Shown: positions 23,568 to 32,097 of the stretch, piece after piece
How the letters are laid out: each line of letters opens with the position of its first letter
Numbering within the stretch: the first letter of the stretch is position 1
Assembly (NCBI GenBank): GCA_038250515.1
Contig: JBBSCG010000004.1
Span: forward strand, 12,732 to 76,731
Origin: JAICUY01 sp038250515
GTDB taxonomy: Bacteria; Chloroflexota; Limnocylindria; QHBO01
Direction: 5' to 3'
DNA: 64,000 nt
The notes under the pieces: generated by a model
Seen by the model: the letters and a program-made list of their open reading frames with translations, nothing else
What the model was told of the DNA's origin: nothing
Database searches by the model: none
Translations under genes and position numbers: made by a program

Positions 23568-24509
23568 TCAGCTCTCCGCCAGGCCAATCTTGCCGTCCTC
23601 GCGACGGAAGCGGGACCGATAGATCGGGTTCGAGACCCGGCTGTTGACCGTGGCGGCATCGAGCGGACGGTCGCTGCGCGGGGCGCTGTAGCGGCCGCGC
23701 TGCACGATCGCCGTGGCGATATCGCCGGCGCTGAGCGGCCCGGACTCAGCGATGACCGCGGCGATCTCCTCGTGGAGCGGGACGCGTGGACCGCGCTCAT
23801 TCGCCGCCGGAGCGGCTTGGCCCTCGCCCTTCGGCGGCCTGCCGCGGCGCGCCGGTGTCGTCGTGCGAGCCGCCTCGGCATTCGTCGCGCTGGTCGCCTC
23901 GACGTCCGTCGCGCGCATTACCTCGACGTCCGCCGCGCCGTTCGCCTCGACGCCCGGCTTTGGTGCAGCCATCGGAGCGTCATTGGAGCGCTTGCGCTGG
24001 TCGGGCTTCCGCTGGATCATCGCTGGTCGCGTGCCGACGCTCAGCTCGTCCACGCGACGAGCCAGAGCATCCAGGCGCTGGGTCAGCGCGGCGAATGCGC
24101 CGCTATCCGGGGAACTGGCGGGCCTCTGTGTGCCACCCGAGCGCTCGGCGTCGAGTCGTTCCTCGATCCACGTGGTGACGAGCTCGCCCGGTCGGAGATT
24201 GGTCTCGGCGGCGAGCTGCTTCAGCAGTGACAGGCGGCGCGGATCGAGCCGGATCGCCATGCCGCCCTCGTCCATGGGGCTGCGCGATGGCGGCCGTCCC
24301 ATGCCGCTGTCGCGGCGATCGCCTCCATACGGGCGGTCGCTGGGCGGATATGACCGCTCGCCGGGGCCGGAGGGCCGGTCGCGCGGGAATTCGCGTCGCG
24401 GGGCGCGGAAGTCGCCGCGATCGCCGTAATCGCGTCGTGGGCCACCACGCTGATCGCTGCGCGGCCGTCCGCCTGATCGGCCCCCGCCACCTCGTCGGTC
24501 ATCTTGCAT
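23568..24509 (-). CDS. RGG / helix / AT-hook / HARE-HTH composite protein
   Basis: This protein of about 313 residues has four parts. Residues 1-75 are an Arg/Gly-rich RGG-like disordered region. Near residues 80-120 is a ribbon-helix-helix-like or short helical motif (IRLDPRRLSLLKQLAAE). An AT-hook-like RRGRPPKG lies near 230. The C terminus is a HARE-HTH-like winged helix (LHEEIAAVIAESGPLSAGDI, then TVNSRVSNPIYRSRF). It probably binds nucleic acid. The ATG at 24509 is supported by TATCGT (24522-24517) with a 7-nt spacer; the longer GTG start would lie inside that box. Confidence 0.8.
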   Translation of the reverse strand: MQDDRRGGGGRSGGRPRSDQRGGPRRDYGDRGDFRAPRREFPRDRPSGPGERSYPPSDRPYGGDRRDSGMGRPPSRSPMDEGGMAIRLDPRRLSLLKQLAAETNLRPGELVTTWIEERLDAERSGGTQRPASSPDSGAFAALTQRLDALARRVDELSVGTRPAMIQRKPDQRKRSNDAPMAAPKPGVEANGAADVEVMRATDVEATSATNAEAARTTTPARRGRPPKGEGQAAPAANERGPRVPLHEEIAAVIAESGPLSAGDIATAIVQRGRYSAPRSDRPLDAATVNSRVSNPIYRSRFRREDGKIGLAES

Positions 24510-25815
24510 GGGCTGCACGATACCCGGCTTCCGGCATGGGCGCCACTCGCCCCATCAGAGCGCCCACCGTCAGAAGCTGCCGCTCGCCCCTCCGCCGCCG
24601 GAGCTCCCGCCGCCACTGAAGCGGCCGCCCGAGCTGCTGGAGCTTGAGGGAGGTGTTGAGCCGATGCTTCCGAGCGCCGAGAACATGCCGCCGAAAGAGC
24701 TCGCCGATCCCGATGGCTGTCCAGCGCGTGATCGCTGGACCGGGCAGATGGGCGAACCAGCCGAGTCGCAGCGCCTCCTGATCGAGGAGCTGCTTGACGG
24801 AAGCGAGCTCGCCGTTGAGCGACCACAGCGAGCTGCGCGTCACGCGGTCGTCGCTTCCCGCCAGGCGGCGGATGGTCTGGTCGGCGAGCGCCTGTGGTGC
24901 CGCCATCGGCCGGTCATCGGTCGCACGGGAAGTCACGAGGATCGCAGGATCGAGGAGCGGGTCCGGAACCGAGTCGCGGCGCGCCTCCGCGACCTGGTCG
25001 AGGTTCGAGAAGGCGATGTGGCCGCGACTGGCGAGCTCGACCACGGTGGTATCGATGCTGTGCTGCGTGGCTCTGCCCTGTCGCACCACGGTGGCCAGCG
25101 GCGGCGTCATGGCGGCTGGCGGTCCGGCCATCAGCACCGACGGACTATCGAGGTACTCGGGGTCGTCCCCTTCCCGGCGCCACCTGGCGTAGGCCACGCC
25201 GACGAGCATGAGCAGGACCAGCGGCGCCACTACGAGGCCGAGGACGGCATTGAGGCGCCGCATCGTCTCGAGTCGCTCGCGGCGACCCGGCGTGACCCCC
25301 GCTTCGATCGCGTCGACGGCCACGAACAGCGCTCCGTCGATGTCGCCGCCGCTGCGCGCGGCCGGCACCATTTGCTGGTCGATAATGTTCGCCCGGCCCT
25401 GCTCGTCGATGTAGGCGTTGAGGAAGCCAGAGCCACCGAAAAGGCTGATGCGGCCGTGCAGCTTCATCTCGTCCAGACCCAGCAGGATGACCAACCCGTC
25501 GTCGAATCCTGAGCGGCCGATGCCCCATTGGTCCATCAGCGCTTTCGCGTCGCCGAGGTTCTGCTCCTCGCTGATGCCGGGCTTCACGTGCAGGTAGACC
25601 ACGATCTCCGCGCCGCTGCGCGCCTCGATGGCGTCGACGCGCTGTTCAAGCGCCGCTTGGGTGGCTGGCCTGATCGCCGCCGCACGGTCATAGATCGCCT
25701 GGTCGGGCACGGCATTTGGGAAGGGCGGACCGGCGGCGATGGCTCCTGCGGCGACGGCGCTGACTGCCAGTGCGAGAGCGGTCGCGCGGAGCAGCAGTCG
25801 CGTGCGGACGGTCAT
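24499..25815 (-). CDS. TPM-domain membrane protein, apparently frameshifted near its 3' end
   Basis: Residues 1-27 are a signal peptide. Residues 35-170 are a TPM_phosphatase domain (AEIVVYLHVKPG, DDGLVILLGLDE, GRISLFGGSGF), then a transmembrane helix near 190-210 and the start of a DUF2207-like cytoplasmic region. After RWTAIGI near 24710 the frame turns Arg-rich. Shifting one base gives SASSFGGMFSALGSIG and a Ser/Gly tail (SSGGRFSGGGSSGGGGASG) ending at 24570, the normal ending of this family. The second membrane region is also missing, so a deletion plus frameshift, or an assembly error, is likely. The literal frame runs into the next gene's start. Confidence 0.78.
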   Translation of the reverse strand: MTVRTRLLLRATALALAVSAVAAGAIAAGPPFPNAVPDQAIYDRAAAIRPATQAALEQRVDAIEARSGAEIVVYLHVKPGISEEQNLGDAKALMDQWGIGRSGFDDGLVILLGLDEMKLHGRISLFGGSGFLNAYIDEQGRANIIDQQMVPAARSGGDIDGALFVAVDAIEAGVTPGRRERLETMRRLNAVLGLVVAPLVLLMLVGVAYARWRREGDDPEYLDSPSVLMAGPPAAMTPPLATVVRQGRATQHSIDTTVVELASRGHIAFSNLDQVAEARRDSVPDPLLDPAILVTSRATDDRPMAAPQALADQTIRRLAGSDDRVTRSSLWSLNGELASVKQLLDQEALRLGWFAHLPGPAITRWTAIGIGELFRRHVLGARKHRLNTSLKLQQLGRPLQWRRELRRRRGERQLLTVGALMGRVAPMPEAGYRAAHAR

Positions 25816-25873
25816 TCTCGGAGCATAGCGGGCCGGGTCGTCCGCCGGCCCATTTGACCCGCCGCGGGGCCAC

Positions 25874-25888
25874 TGGCACTCTTAGTGC
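25874..25888 (+). promoter_or_regulatory. Possible sigma-54-type -24/-12 element
   Basis: TGGCAC followed by 5 nt and GTGC keeps the GG-N10-GC spacing of sigma-54 promoters, one base from TTGC. It lies 85 nt before the TTG start at 25974, and rpoN is present in the window. The same bases also form a small inverted repeat (gcact/agtgc). Weak candidate. Confidence 0.25.
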
Positions 25889-25973
25889 GCCTTCCAACGG
25901 CAAACGTTCCGGGCGGCATCGTGCCCTTTCGATGCCCTCTCTCGCCGCCCGATGAATCCCATGGAGATCTCAA

Positions 25974-26576
25974 TTGAAGTATTTCGCCGGGGCGCTGGTC
26001 GCCCTGTTCGGCGCTGCAGCCGTCGTAGTTGCGGCCTCTCCCAACGTGTCGGCGTTCCGCGAAGCGCAAACGGTGCAGCATCGGCTGCTTGCCCAGGTCG
26101 GCGAGCAGCAGGTCCTCTCGGCACGCGGCAGCGGGTCGAGCCGCGGCAGCGTGCGCCAACGCGAGGTCTTGGCGCCGACGCCCGAACCGACTCCACCGGC
26201 GCCGCTCGGGCGGCGTGCGGTCACCAGCCCGCGAGCCACTCTGGCGCCGACCCCTGAGCCGACGCCGGACCCGATCTCGGGCGGCCCATCGGTATCAGGT
26301 CGCGCCAGCAACTACGCCGGAACCGCCGGCTTCAGCGGACAGGCGGTGGTGGCTCTACCGGGCGCGCTTGGCGGCCACTACACCGGATCGATCAACGGCT
26401 ATGTCACCGTCTGCGCGGACCGATGCGCCCGACTGCCCGTCGCCGATTGGTGCCAGTGCTACTGGGGAACGGACGATCAGCGGGTCATCGACCTGAGCTA
26501 CGCCGCCTGGGCGGTGGTCAGCGACCAGCCGCGGTCGCGCGGCATTCTGTCGGTCCGGCTGATCCTCGAGGGCTGA
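25974..26576 (+). CDS. Secreted protein with RlpA-like C-terminal domain
   Basis: This 200-residue protein has an N-terminal signal segment (LVALFGAAAVVVAAS), a proline-rich linker with two APTPEPTP repeats, then a C-terminal domain starting VSGRASNYAG that resembles the double-psi beta-barrel of RlpA-like proteins, with four cysteines likely forming disulfides. RlpA-like domains bind or cleave glycans; no catalytic residue is assigned. The start is TTG with GGAG upstream. Confidence 0.7.
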   Translation: MKYFAGALVALFGAAAVVVAASPNVSAFREAQTVQHRLLAQVGEQQVLSARGSGSSRGSVRQREVLAPTPEPTPPAPLGRRAVTSPRATLAPTPEPTPDPISGGPSVSGRASNYAGTAGFSGQAVVALPGALGGHYTGSINGYVTVCADRCARLPVADWCQCYWGTDDQRVIDLSYAAWAVVSDQPRSRGILSVRLILEG

Positions 26577-26580
26577 GGCG

Positions 26581-27027
26581 CTACTGGCACGCGACGCTGA
26601 CGTCGGCAGCCCCGGCGATGCCGGGAATCCGCTCGTCAAAGGTGATCGAGCTGCCGCCGGGCACCTGGGGCGAGAGGATTGAGCGACTCTGCAGTGAGCG
26701 GCCCTCGCCGTCCTGAGCGATCAGCTGGCATTTCGCACGTCCGGGCTTGGTGCCTTCGTTGGTGACCGAGACCGTCGCCTGGAGGCTGCCGCCGGCTGTT
26801 CGCGTGTCGACGATCTCACCACGGTACGGTCCAACGCCGCGCAGTGCCAGGCTGGCGGCGACCGCCAAGAGGACCACGCCCAGCACGATGCCGACCGCCA
26901 TCGTGCCGTGGTACTGGCTCGCCGACGGCGTCGCCATGCCGGCGCGGTTGCAGATCGCGCATATCGTCTCGTCCGGGCCGATCTCGCGGCCGCACTTGAT
27001 GCAGTGGCGGACGTCGCCGGTGGTCAT
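26581..27027 (-). CDS. Zinc-ribbon membrane protein with FxLYD-like domain
   Basis: This 148-residue protein has an N-terminal C4 zinc ribbon (CIKCGREIGPDETICAIC), one transmembrane helix near residues 45-65 and an extracytoplasmic domain with FxLYD-like features (TVSVTNEGTKPG). The start at 27027 overlaps the stop of the DUF1684 gene (ATGA), so they are one transcript. The longer frame would lie within that gene. Function unknown. Confidence 0.78.
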   Translation of the reverse strand: MTTGDVRHCIKCGREIGPDETICAICNRAGMATPSASQYHGTMAVGIVLGVVLLAVAASLALRGVGPYRGEIVDTRTAGGSLQATVSVTNEGTKPGRAKCQLIAQDGEGRSLQSRSILSPQVPGGSSITFDERIPGIAGAADVSVACQ

Positions 27028-27653
27028 GACTCGCCGATTCCGGTGAGGCGCTCTCCGGCCTCGATCGGCACCGACAGCCAGTTCTCCTGCGGTGCCAGCG
27101 GGCAGCTCCAGCGCGGGTCGTAGGTGCACGATGGGTGGTAGGCGTAGTTGAAGTCGAGCGTCAGCTCGTCGCCGTCTGAGCCGAGGTCCGCGCCCTTGGC
27201 CGAGTCCCACAGGTAGCGACCGCCGCCGTACGTGGCATCACCGCTGGTGGCGTCGCGGAATGGGATGAAGATGCCGCCGCCGTAGTCGTTCAGCCAGTAG
27301 ACCGATAGCCGGCACGCCGTGCCGCCGACCTCGAACAAGACCCAGCCGATGCGCGAGAAGGGCATCGTCGCGCTCTCGCCGGAGCGTGGCAGGTCGAGTG
27401 GCGGCGCAGCAGCATCGGGCTCAAGACGAGCGGACATGTGAAGCGTCGGATCATGGCGCCAGTAGGCCAGGCCGCGGAAATCGCGGCGCTCGTCGGGCGG
27501 AATGGGGGACTGCGCATGCTCGGCGAAGAGCCGGTCCTTGCGCGAGCGGAAGTTCACCAGGCGCAACGGAGTCGCACGGCGGTCGCGGCGCAGCGCGTCG
27601 TAGAGCGCGAAGACGCGGCGGCGATAGTCGGCGAGCTCGAGATGGTCGGACAT
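27024..27653 (-). CDS. DUF1684 family protein
   Basis: This 209-residue protein shows the DUF1684 signature: FRGLAYW near residue 60, GGGRYLWDSAKGADLG, then DFNYAYHPSCTYDPRW and CPLAPQENWL with conserved Cys and His. The family is widespread and biochemically undefined. It is coupled to the downstream zinc-ribbon protein gene. Confidence 0.88.
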   Translation of the reverse strand: MSDHLELADYRRRVFALYDALRRDRRATPLRLVNFRSRKDRLFAEHAQSPIPPDERRDFRGLAYWRHDPTLHMSARLEPDAAAPPLDLPRSGESATMPFSRIGWVLFEVGGTACRLSVYWLNDYGGGIFIPFRDATSGDATYGGGRYLWDSAKGADLGSDGDELTLDFNYAYHPSCTYDPRWSCPLAPQENWLSVPIEAGERLTGIGES

Positions 27654-27675
27654 GAGTCTGGTGAGCGCAAGGATA

Positions 27676-27707
27676 AGGGGCGGCGAGCCTTTCGGCCGGT
27701 CGCCCCT
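27676..27707 (-). terminator. Probable terminator after the ABC transporter operon
   Basis: The 7-bp arms aggggcg and cgcccct carry further pairing inside. On the minus strand the stem is followed by TTATCCTT, moderately T-rich. It lies 25 nt beyond the substrate-binding-protein stop. Confidence 0.5.
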
Positions 27708-27731
27708 CGCGGTGTTGCCCAGGAGCAGGCC

Positions 27732-28676
27732 CTAGGTCAGGCCGTTGTCCTGCAGGAACTGCTTCGCCACGGTGGCGACGTCCTTCTGGTCGACGGCCAC
27801 CTGCACGCCGAGCTTGGTCAGGATATCGGTCGTCATCTTGGCCGAGACGTCATTCAGCGTCTTGGCGAAGTCGTCACCGCCCGCGTTGAGCAGATCCTTC
27901 GTGGTGATCGGCGCGATATTGTCCGCCGGCTGTGACTTCATGTCGTCCTCGAGCAGCACGAAGTTGAACCGCTCGATGTCCGGCTGGGTGGTGCACAGCT
28001 CGGCGATGTCCACGGCGCCGGTCTGCAGCGCTTGAGCGATCGGCGCGTCGCAGGCGGCGAGCTTCTCGACGTCGAGTGAATCGAAGTTGATCCCGTACAG
28101 CTTGAGCGCACCGGAGCACAGCTCGTTCGTCTTGCATTCGGGCGGTAGCCCCCATTTCACCTGGTCGGCGACCTTGGCGAGGTCGCTCATGGTCTTGAGG
28201 CTGAACTTGTCGGCCGTCTCCTGGCGCACCACGAAGCCGTTCTGGTCCTGCGCCGGCGTCGCGTCGAGCAGTTCCAGGTTCTTCGACTTGAGCGCAGCGG
28301 CGAGCGCGGTGTGGGTCGCGTCGGCGTCGCCGGTCGGCGCCCCCTTGAGGAACTTCAGCTCGGAGCCGATGTATTCCGGCAGCAGATTGACCTGGCCGCT
28401 CTCAAGTGCCGGTTGGGTTGCTTCGCGTGTTCCGAGGTTCAGCTTGCGCTCGACCGTATATCCGTGCGCTTCGAGCGCCTGGGCGTAGATTTCCGCCATC
28501 AGCTGCGACTCGTAAAAGCCTGCCGAGCCGACCGTGACCGTGGGTTTGGTGCCGCCACTGGCGGGCACGCTTCCGTTCGCCGAAGGTGACGTGCTGCTGC
28601 CCCCACCCGTCGTGCACGCGCTGACGACCAGCGCGAGCAGCGACGCCCCGAGGGCGAGCCTGCGGTGTAGCCGCAT
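27732..28676 (-). CDS. Glycine betaine/choline-type substrate-binding lipoprotein
   Basis: The 314-residue precursor has a lipobox (ALVVSACTT), a Ser/Gly-rich linker and an OpuAC-type binding domain (VTVGSAGFYESQLMAEIYAQ, NLLPEYIGSELKFL). It would bind a quaternary amine such as glycine betaine or choline outside the membrane and deliver it to the adjacent permeases. It is last in the ATPase-permease-permease-binding protein order. AAGGAG precedes its ATG, with a 106-bp gap upstream. Confidence 0.9.
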   Translation of the reverse strand: MRLHRRLALGASLLALVVSACTTGGGSSTSPSANGSVPASGGTKPTVTVGSAGFYESQLMAEIYAQALEAHGYTVERKLNLGTREATQPALESGQVNLLPEYIGSELKFLKGAPTGDADATHTALAAALKSKNLELLDATPAQDQNGFVVRQETADKFSLKTMSDLAKVADQVKWGLPPECKTNELCSGALKLYGINFDSLDVEKLAACDAPIAQALQTGAVDIAELCTTQPDIERFNFVLLEDDMKSQPADNIAPITTKDLLNAGGDDFAKTLNDVSAKMTTDILTKLGVQVAVDQKDVATVAKQFLQDNGLT

Positions 28677-28782
28677 TGGGTTCTCCTTGTTCTGATGCCT
28701 CCCGCGTCGCGGCGCAACGCACAGGCAAGCGCCGAGTTTAGCAGGGCTCCCATGACAGGCCGATGAAGCTGTATCCGCTTAC

Positions 28783-29505
28783 TCAGCCGTTGCCGACTGC
28801 GGCCTCTGGCTGTGCCCGGGTCACGGGCCGCGTGCTGCGCTGCAACCAGACGAAACCGAGCTCGGTGAGAATGGCCAGCAGCGCGACGATGACCGCCCCA
28901 GCGAAGACCTCCTCGTACTGGCGCGTGGCGAGGCCGTCGATGATGTAGCGGCCGAGTCCGCCGGTGCCGAGCACCGCTCCCAGCGTCGCCGTGGCGACGA
29001 CCTGCACCGCCGAGGTGCGGATGCCCGCAAGGAGGATTGGCATGGCGAGTGGCAGCTCGACACCACGCAGGAGCTGGCCGCCGGTCATGCCCATGCCACG
29101 CGCCGCCTCGACCAGCTCACGGTCGACTTCGCGCAGACCGGTGTGCGCGTTGGTCACGATCGGCGGAATGGCGAGCAGGGTCAGTGCGATGAAGGTGGGC
29201 GCCACACCGACTCCTCCCGCTCGCATATCGAGCTGCTGCTGCAGCCACAGCGTGAGCGGCAGTGCCATGCCCAGCACGCCGAACGAGGGCAGCGCGCGAC
29301 CGATGTTGCTGACGCTGACCGCGAACAGGGCGCCGCGCCCGGTGTGCCCGATGTAGAGCCCGACCGGCAGGGCGATGATCAGGCCCGCGAGCAGCGACAC
29401 GCCGGACAGCGCCACGTGCTCGAGGACGCGAATCGGGACGCCGTCAGCCCCCTGCCAGTGGGCCGGATCGGCAAACCAGGCGATCGCCCGACCGAAGAAC
29501 TCCAT
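28783..29505 (-). CDS. ABC transporter permease (OpuC type), second
   Basis: This 240-residue permease has about six helices and the ABC-permease EAA-type loop (LVEAARGMGMTGGQLLRGVELP). It pairs with the permease at 29509 to form the channel. Only 3 nt separate the two genes. A C-terminal stretch ending QPEAAVGNG is likely cytoplasmic. Confidence 0.92.
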   Translation of the reverse strand: MEFFGRAIAWFADPAHWQGADGVPIRVLEHVALSGVSLLAGLIIALPVGLYIGHTGRGALFAVSVSNIGRALPSFGVLGMALPLTLWLQQQLDMRAGGVGVAPTFIALTLLAIPPIVTNAHTGLREVDRELVEAARGMGMTGGQLLRGVELPLAMPILLAGIRTSAVQVVATATLGAVLGTGGLGRYIIDGLATRQYEEVFAGAVIVALLAILTELGFVWLQRSTRPVTRAQPEAAVGNG

Positions 29506-29508
29506 GGC

Positions 29509-30171
29509 CTAGGCCGTCGCCCGGGCGCGTGCCCACGGAGTGAGCGCGCGCTGCAGCCACACGAAGAGCAGGTCGGCGACGACGGCGAGCGTCACTGAGA
29601 GAATGGCACCCACATAGATTGCGGTCGGGAAGAAGCGGCTGATGCCGATGTTCAGGATGAAGTAGCCCAGCCCACCCTCGCCGATGAACGAGGTGACCGT
29701 GACCAGTCCGATGGTGGTCACCGTCGTGATGCGCAGGCCGGCGATGATGACCGGCAGGGCCAGCGGCAACTCGACGCGCCACAGCCGCTGCGTGGTGGTG
29801 AAGCCCATGCCATCGGCTGCTTCGAGGATCTCGGGTGCGATGCCGTCGAGCCCGGCCAGAATGTTGCGGATCAGGATCAGCAGCGTGTAGCTGACCATGG
29901 CGATCTCTGCCGTGAGCAGGCTCAGTCCAGTGAACGGGATCAGCAGCCCGAAGGCGGCGAGGCTCGGAATGGCGTACATCGCTCCGGCGATGCCGATGGT
30001 CGGGCCACGCAGCACGCGATAGCGCCGCGCCAGCAGCGCGAGCGCCAGGGAGAGGGCGAAGCCGATGCTGATGGCAATCGCCGTGATCTCGAGGTGCTGC
30101 AGCGTCCGCGCGCCGATCTCGCCGAGGTTGTCGACGACCCAGTCGGGGCGGAAGAACGGCTGGTCAGCCAT
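29509..30171 (-). CDS. ABC transporter permease (OpuC type), first
   Basis: This 220-residue permease has the EAA loop EAADGMGFTTTQRLWRVELP. The start at 30171 (MADQPFFRP) overlaps the ATPase stop by 8 nt, indicating coupling. The longer frame to 30225 lies inside the ATPase gene and is not favoured. Confidence 0.9.
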   Translation of the reverse strand: MADQPFFRPDWVVDNLGEIGARTLQHLEITAIAISIGFALSLALALLARRYRVLRGPTIGIAGAMYAIPSLAAFGLLIPFTGLSLLTAEIAMVSYTLLILIRNILAGLDGIAPEILEAADGMGFTTTQRLWRVELPLALPVIIAGLRITTVTTIGLVTVTSFIGEGGLGYFILNIGISRFFPTAIYVGAILSVTLAVVADLLFVWLQRALTPWARARATA

Positions 30172-31321
30172 CGGTGGCGACCGAGCGCACCTCACGCCGA
30201 AGAATCTCGGCGATCTGGTCGACACTCACCAGGCCGATGACCGAGTCCTTCTCGTCGACCACGGCGCCCAGCTGCACGCTCGAGCCGAGCATCGCGGACA
30301 GCGCATCCCGCAGCGTCGATTCGGGGTCGAGCAGCGGTGCACCAGGCGTGGCCAGGTTCGCGGGCAGCGTGCCATCGCCGGCAAGCTGGGCCGCCTCGAC
30401 CCAGCCGAGTGGCCGATTTCGATTGTCGACCAGCAGTACGTAATCGACTTCGGCTCCACCCAGGCGCCGTCGCAGCTTGGCGAGCGGCTCGCCGGCATGC
30501 GCCAGGGCCGGCTGGATGAGCGGCAGATCGCGCACGCGTGCCAGGGAGAGCCGCTTCAGCCCGCGATCGGCTCCGACGAAACGCTCGACGAAGTTGCTCG
30601 CCGGCGCGGACAGGATCGCCTCCGGGGTGTCGTACTGGGCGAGCACGCCGCCGACCTGCAGGATGGCGATGCGGTCGGCCATCTTGATCGCCTCGTCGAC
30701 GTCGTGGGTGACGAAGATGATGGTCTTGCGCACGCGCGCCTGGAGCCGCAGGAACTCGTTCTGGAGCCGGTCGCGGCGGATGGGATCCACGGCGCCGAAG
30801 GGCTCGTCCATGAGCATCACCGGTGGGTCGGCCGCGAGGGCACGGCCAACGCCGACGCGCTGGCGCTCGCCACCGGACAGCTCGGCGGGGTAGCGCTCGC
30901 GATAGGCGGCCGGATCGAGGCCAACCAGGTCGAGCAGCTCGTCGACCCGCTCGCGAATGCGCCCTGGACGCCATTTCAGCAGCTTCGGCACGATTGCCAC
31001 GTTGTCGGCGACGGTGAGGTGCGGGAAGAGGCCGACCTGCTGGATGACGTAGCCGATGCGACGCCGCAGCTCGACCGCCGGCAGCTTCATGACGTCCTCG
31101 CCGTCGATCAGGACGCGGCCGCTGGTCGGCTCGACCAGGCGGTTGATCATCTTCATGGTGGTCGTCTTGCCGCAGCCCGACGGCCCGACCAGCACGCAGA
31201 TCTGCCCGGCCGGCACGGTCAGCGACAGGTCGTTGACGGCCGGCTTGCTCGAGCTCGGGCCGTAGCGCTTGGTCAGGTGGTCGAGCTCGACCACCGCGCC
31301 GCCGCCGTTGGCGTTGATCAT
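30164..31321 (-). CDS. Glycine betaine-type ABC transporter ATPase with CBS domains
   Basis: This ATPase of about 385 residues has Walker A GPSGCGKTT, signature LSGGERQR and Walker B VMLMDEP. The C-terminal 120 residues carry two CBS repeats (VDYVLLVDNRNRPLGW, GAVVDEKDSVIGLVSVDQI), which in OpuA-type systems sense ionic strength. The start is 31321 because TATGAT (31333-31328) ends 6 nt before that ATG; the longer frame would start inside the promoter. It is first in the operon. Confidence 0.93.
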   Translation of the reverse strand: MINANGGGAVVELDHLTKRYGPSSSKPAVNDLSLTVPAGQICVLVGPSGCGKTTTMKMINRLVEPTSGRVLIDGEDVMKLPAVELRRRIGYVIQQVGLFPHLTVADNVAIVPKLLKWRPGRIRERVDELLDLVGLDPAAYRERYPAELSGGERQRVGVGRALAADPPVMLMDEPFGAVDPIRRDRLQNEFLRLQARVRKTIIFVTHDVDEAIKMADRIAILQVGGVLAQYDTPEAILSAPASNFVERFVGADRGLKRLSLARVRDLPLIQPALAHAGEPLAKLRRRLGGAEVDYVLLVDNRNRPLGWVEAAQLAGDGTLPANLATPGAPLLDPESTLRDALSAMLGSSVQLGAVVDEKDSVIGLVSVDQIAEILRREVRSVATDG

Positions 31322-31327
31322 CGGTGC

Positions 31328-31360
31328 ATCATACGGAGGGCGCCGCAATCTCCCTACACT
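31328..31360. promoter_or_regulatory. Divergent leaderless promoter pair
   Basis: TATGAT on the minus strand (31333-31328) serves the ABC operon with a 6-nt spacer to its ATG. TACACT on the plus strand (31355-31360) serves the PAP2 gene with an 8-nt spacer. The two start codons are only 47 bp apart. Confidence 0.6.
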
Positions 31361-31368
31361 TGAGCGTC

Positions 31369-32097
31369 ATGCTCCACGCTCGCCGAACCGGTCCCTCAAT
31401 GCTGGTGCTGGCCGCGATGGCCTGCCTGGCGGCGGTGGCCCTCCTCGCCCTGCTGGTCAGCGCCGGTATCACGCGGCCCGTGGACGTGTCGATCATCGAT
31501 GCGGTGCGCAGTGATGCGCTGCTCGCGGCGCTCTCTTTCCTGACGCCCACGACCAGCCTCGGATCGACTCCCTGGATCACCGCCATGTCACTGCTGGTGC
31601 TGTTCGTCGAGCTCGTCGGGCGGCGGCCGTGGCTGGGCCTCGCGGCGGCCGGCACCATCGGTCTGGCGTCAGTCTTCAACACCGGCATCAAGGACCTTGT
31701 GCATCGGGTCCGGCCCGACTTCCTGCCGCCGCTCGAGATTGAGCCCGGCTACAGCTTTCCATCGGGTCACGCCGCACTGTCGGTGGTCGCCTACGGCATC
31801 TTCGCGGTGCTCATCGCGCACAGCTCGTTGCCGCGCTCGGTGAAGGTGGTGGCGATTGGTGCGCTGGCGCTGCTGATTGGCCTCATCGGCCTGTCACGCA
31901 TCTACCTCGGGGTTCATTACCCGAGCGACGTGCTGGGTGGCTGGCTCACGGGAGCCACCATCGTGCTGCTGTTTGAGGCGCTGGTGAGGTCGCGCTTCGC
32001 TCCGACTGTCAGCCGCGAGGCGTCGACGGCGCCAGGCGACGGAGCGGCTGTCGCGGATCGAGCAGTGTCACGATCCGATCCACCTGCGCCGGGGTGA
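31369..32097 (+). CDS. PAP2-family membrane phosphatase
   Basis: This protein of about 242 residues has six helices and the three acid-phosphatase motifs: KDLVHRVRP, PSGH and SRIYLGVHYPSD. It probably dephosphorylates phosphatidate or undecaprenyl pyrophosphate. The start at 31369 is set by the TACACT box; an upstream in-frame ATG lies within the promoter region. The 3' end overlaps the convergent gene by 89 bp. Confidence 0.9.
   Translation: MLHARRTGPSMLVLAAMACLAAVALLALLVSAGITRPVDVSIIDAVRSDALLAALSFLTPTTSLGSTPWITAMSLLVLFVELVGRRPWLGLAAAGTIGLASVFNTGIKDLVHRVRPDFLPPLEIEPGYSFPSGHAALSVVAYGIFAVLIAHSSLPRSVKVVAIGALALLIGLIGLSRIYLGVHYPSDVLGGWLTGATIVLLFEALVRSRFAPTVSREASTAPGDGAAVADRAVSRSDPPAPG

Noticed and set aside
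30172..30225. Longer permease start at 30225
   Set aside because: It would add residues inside the ATPase gene; the ATG at 30171 gives a usual overlap and a family-like N terminus.
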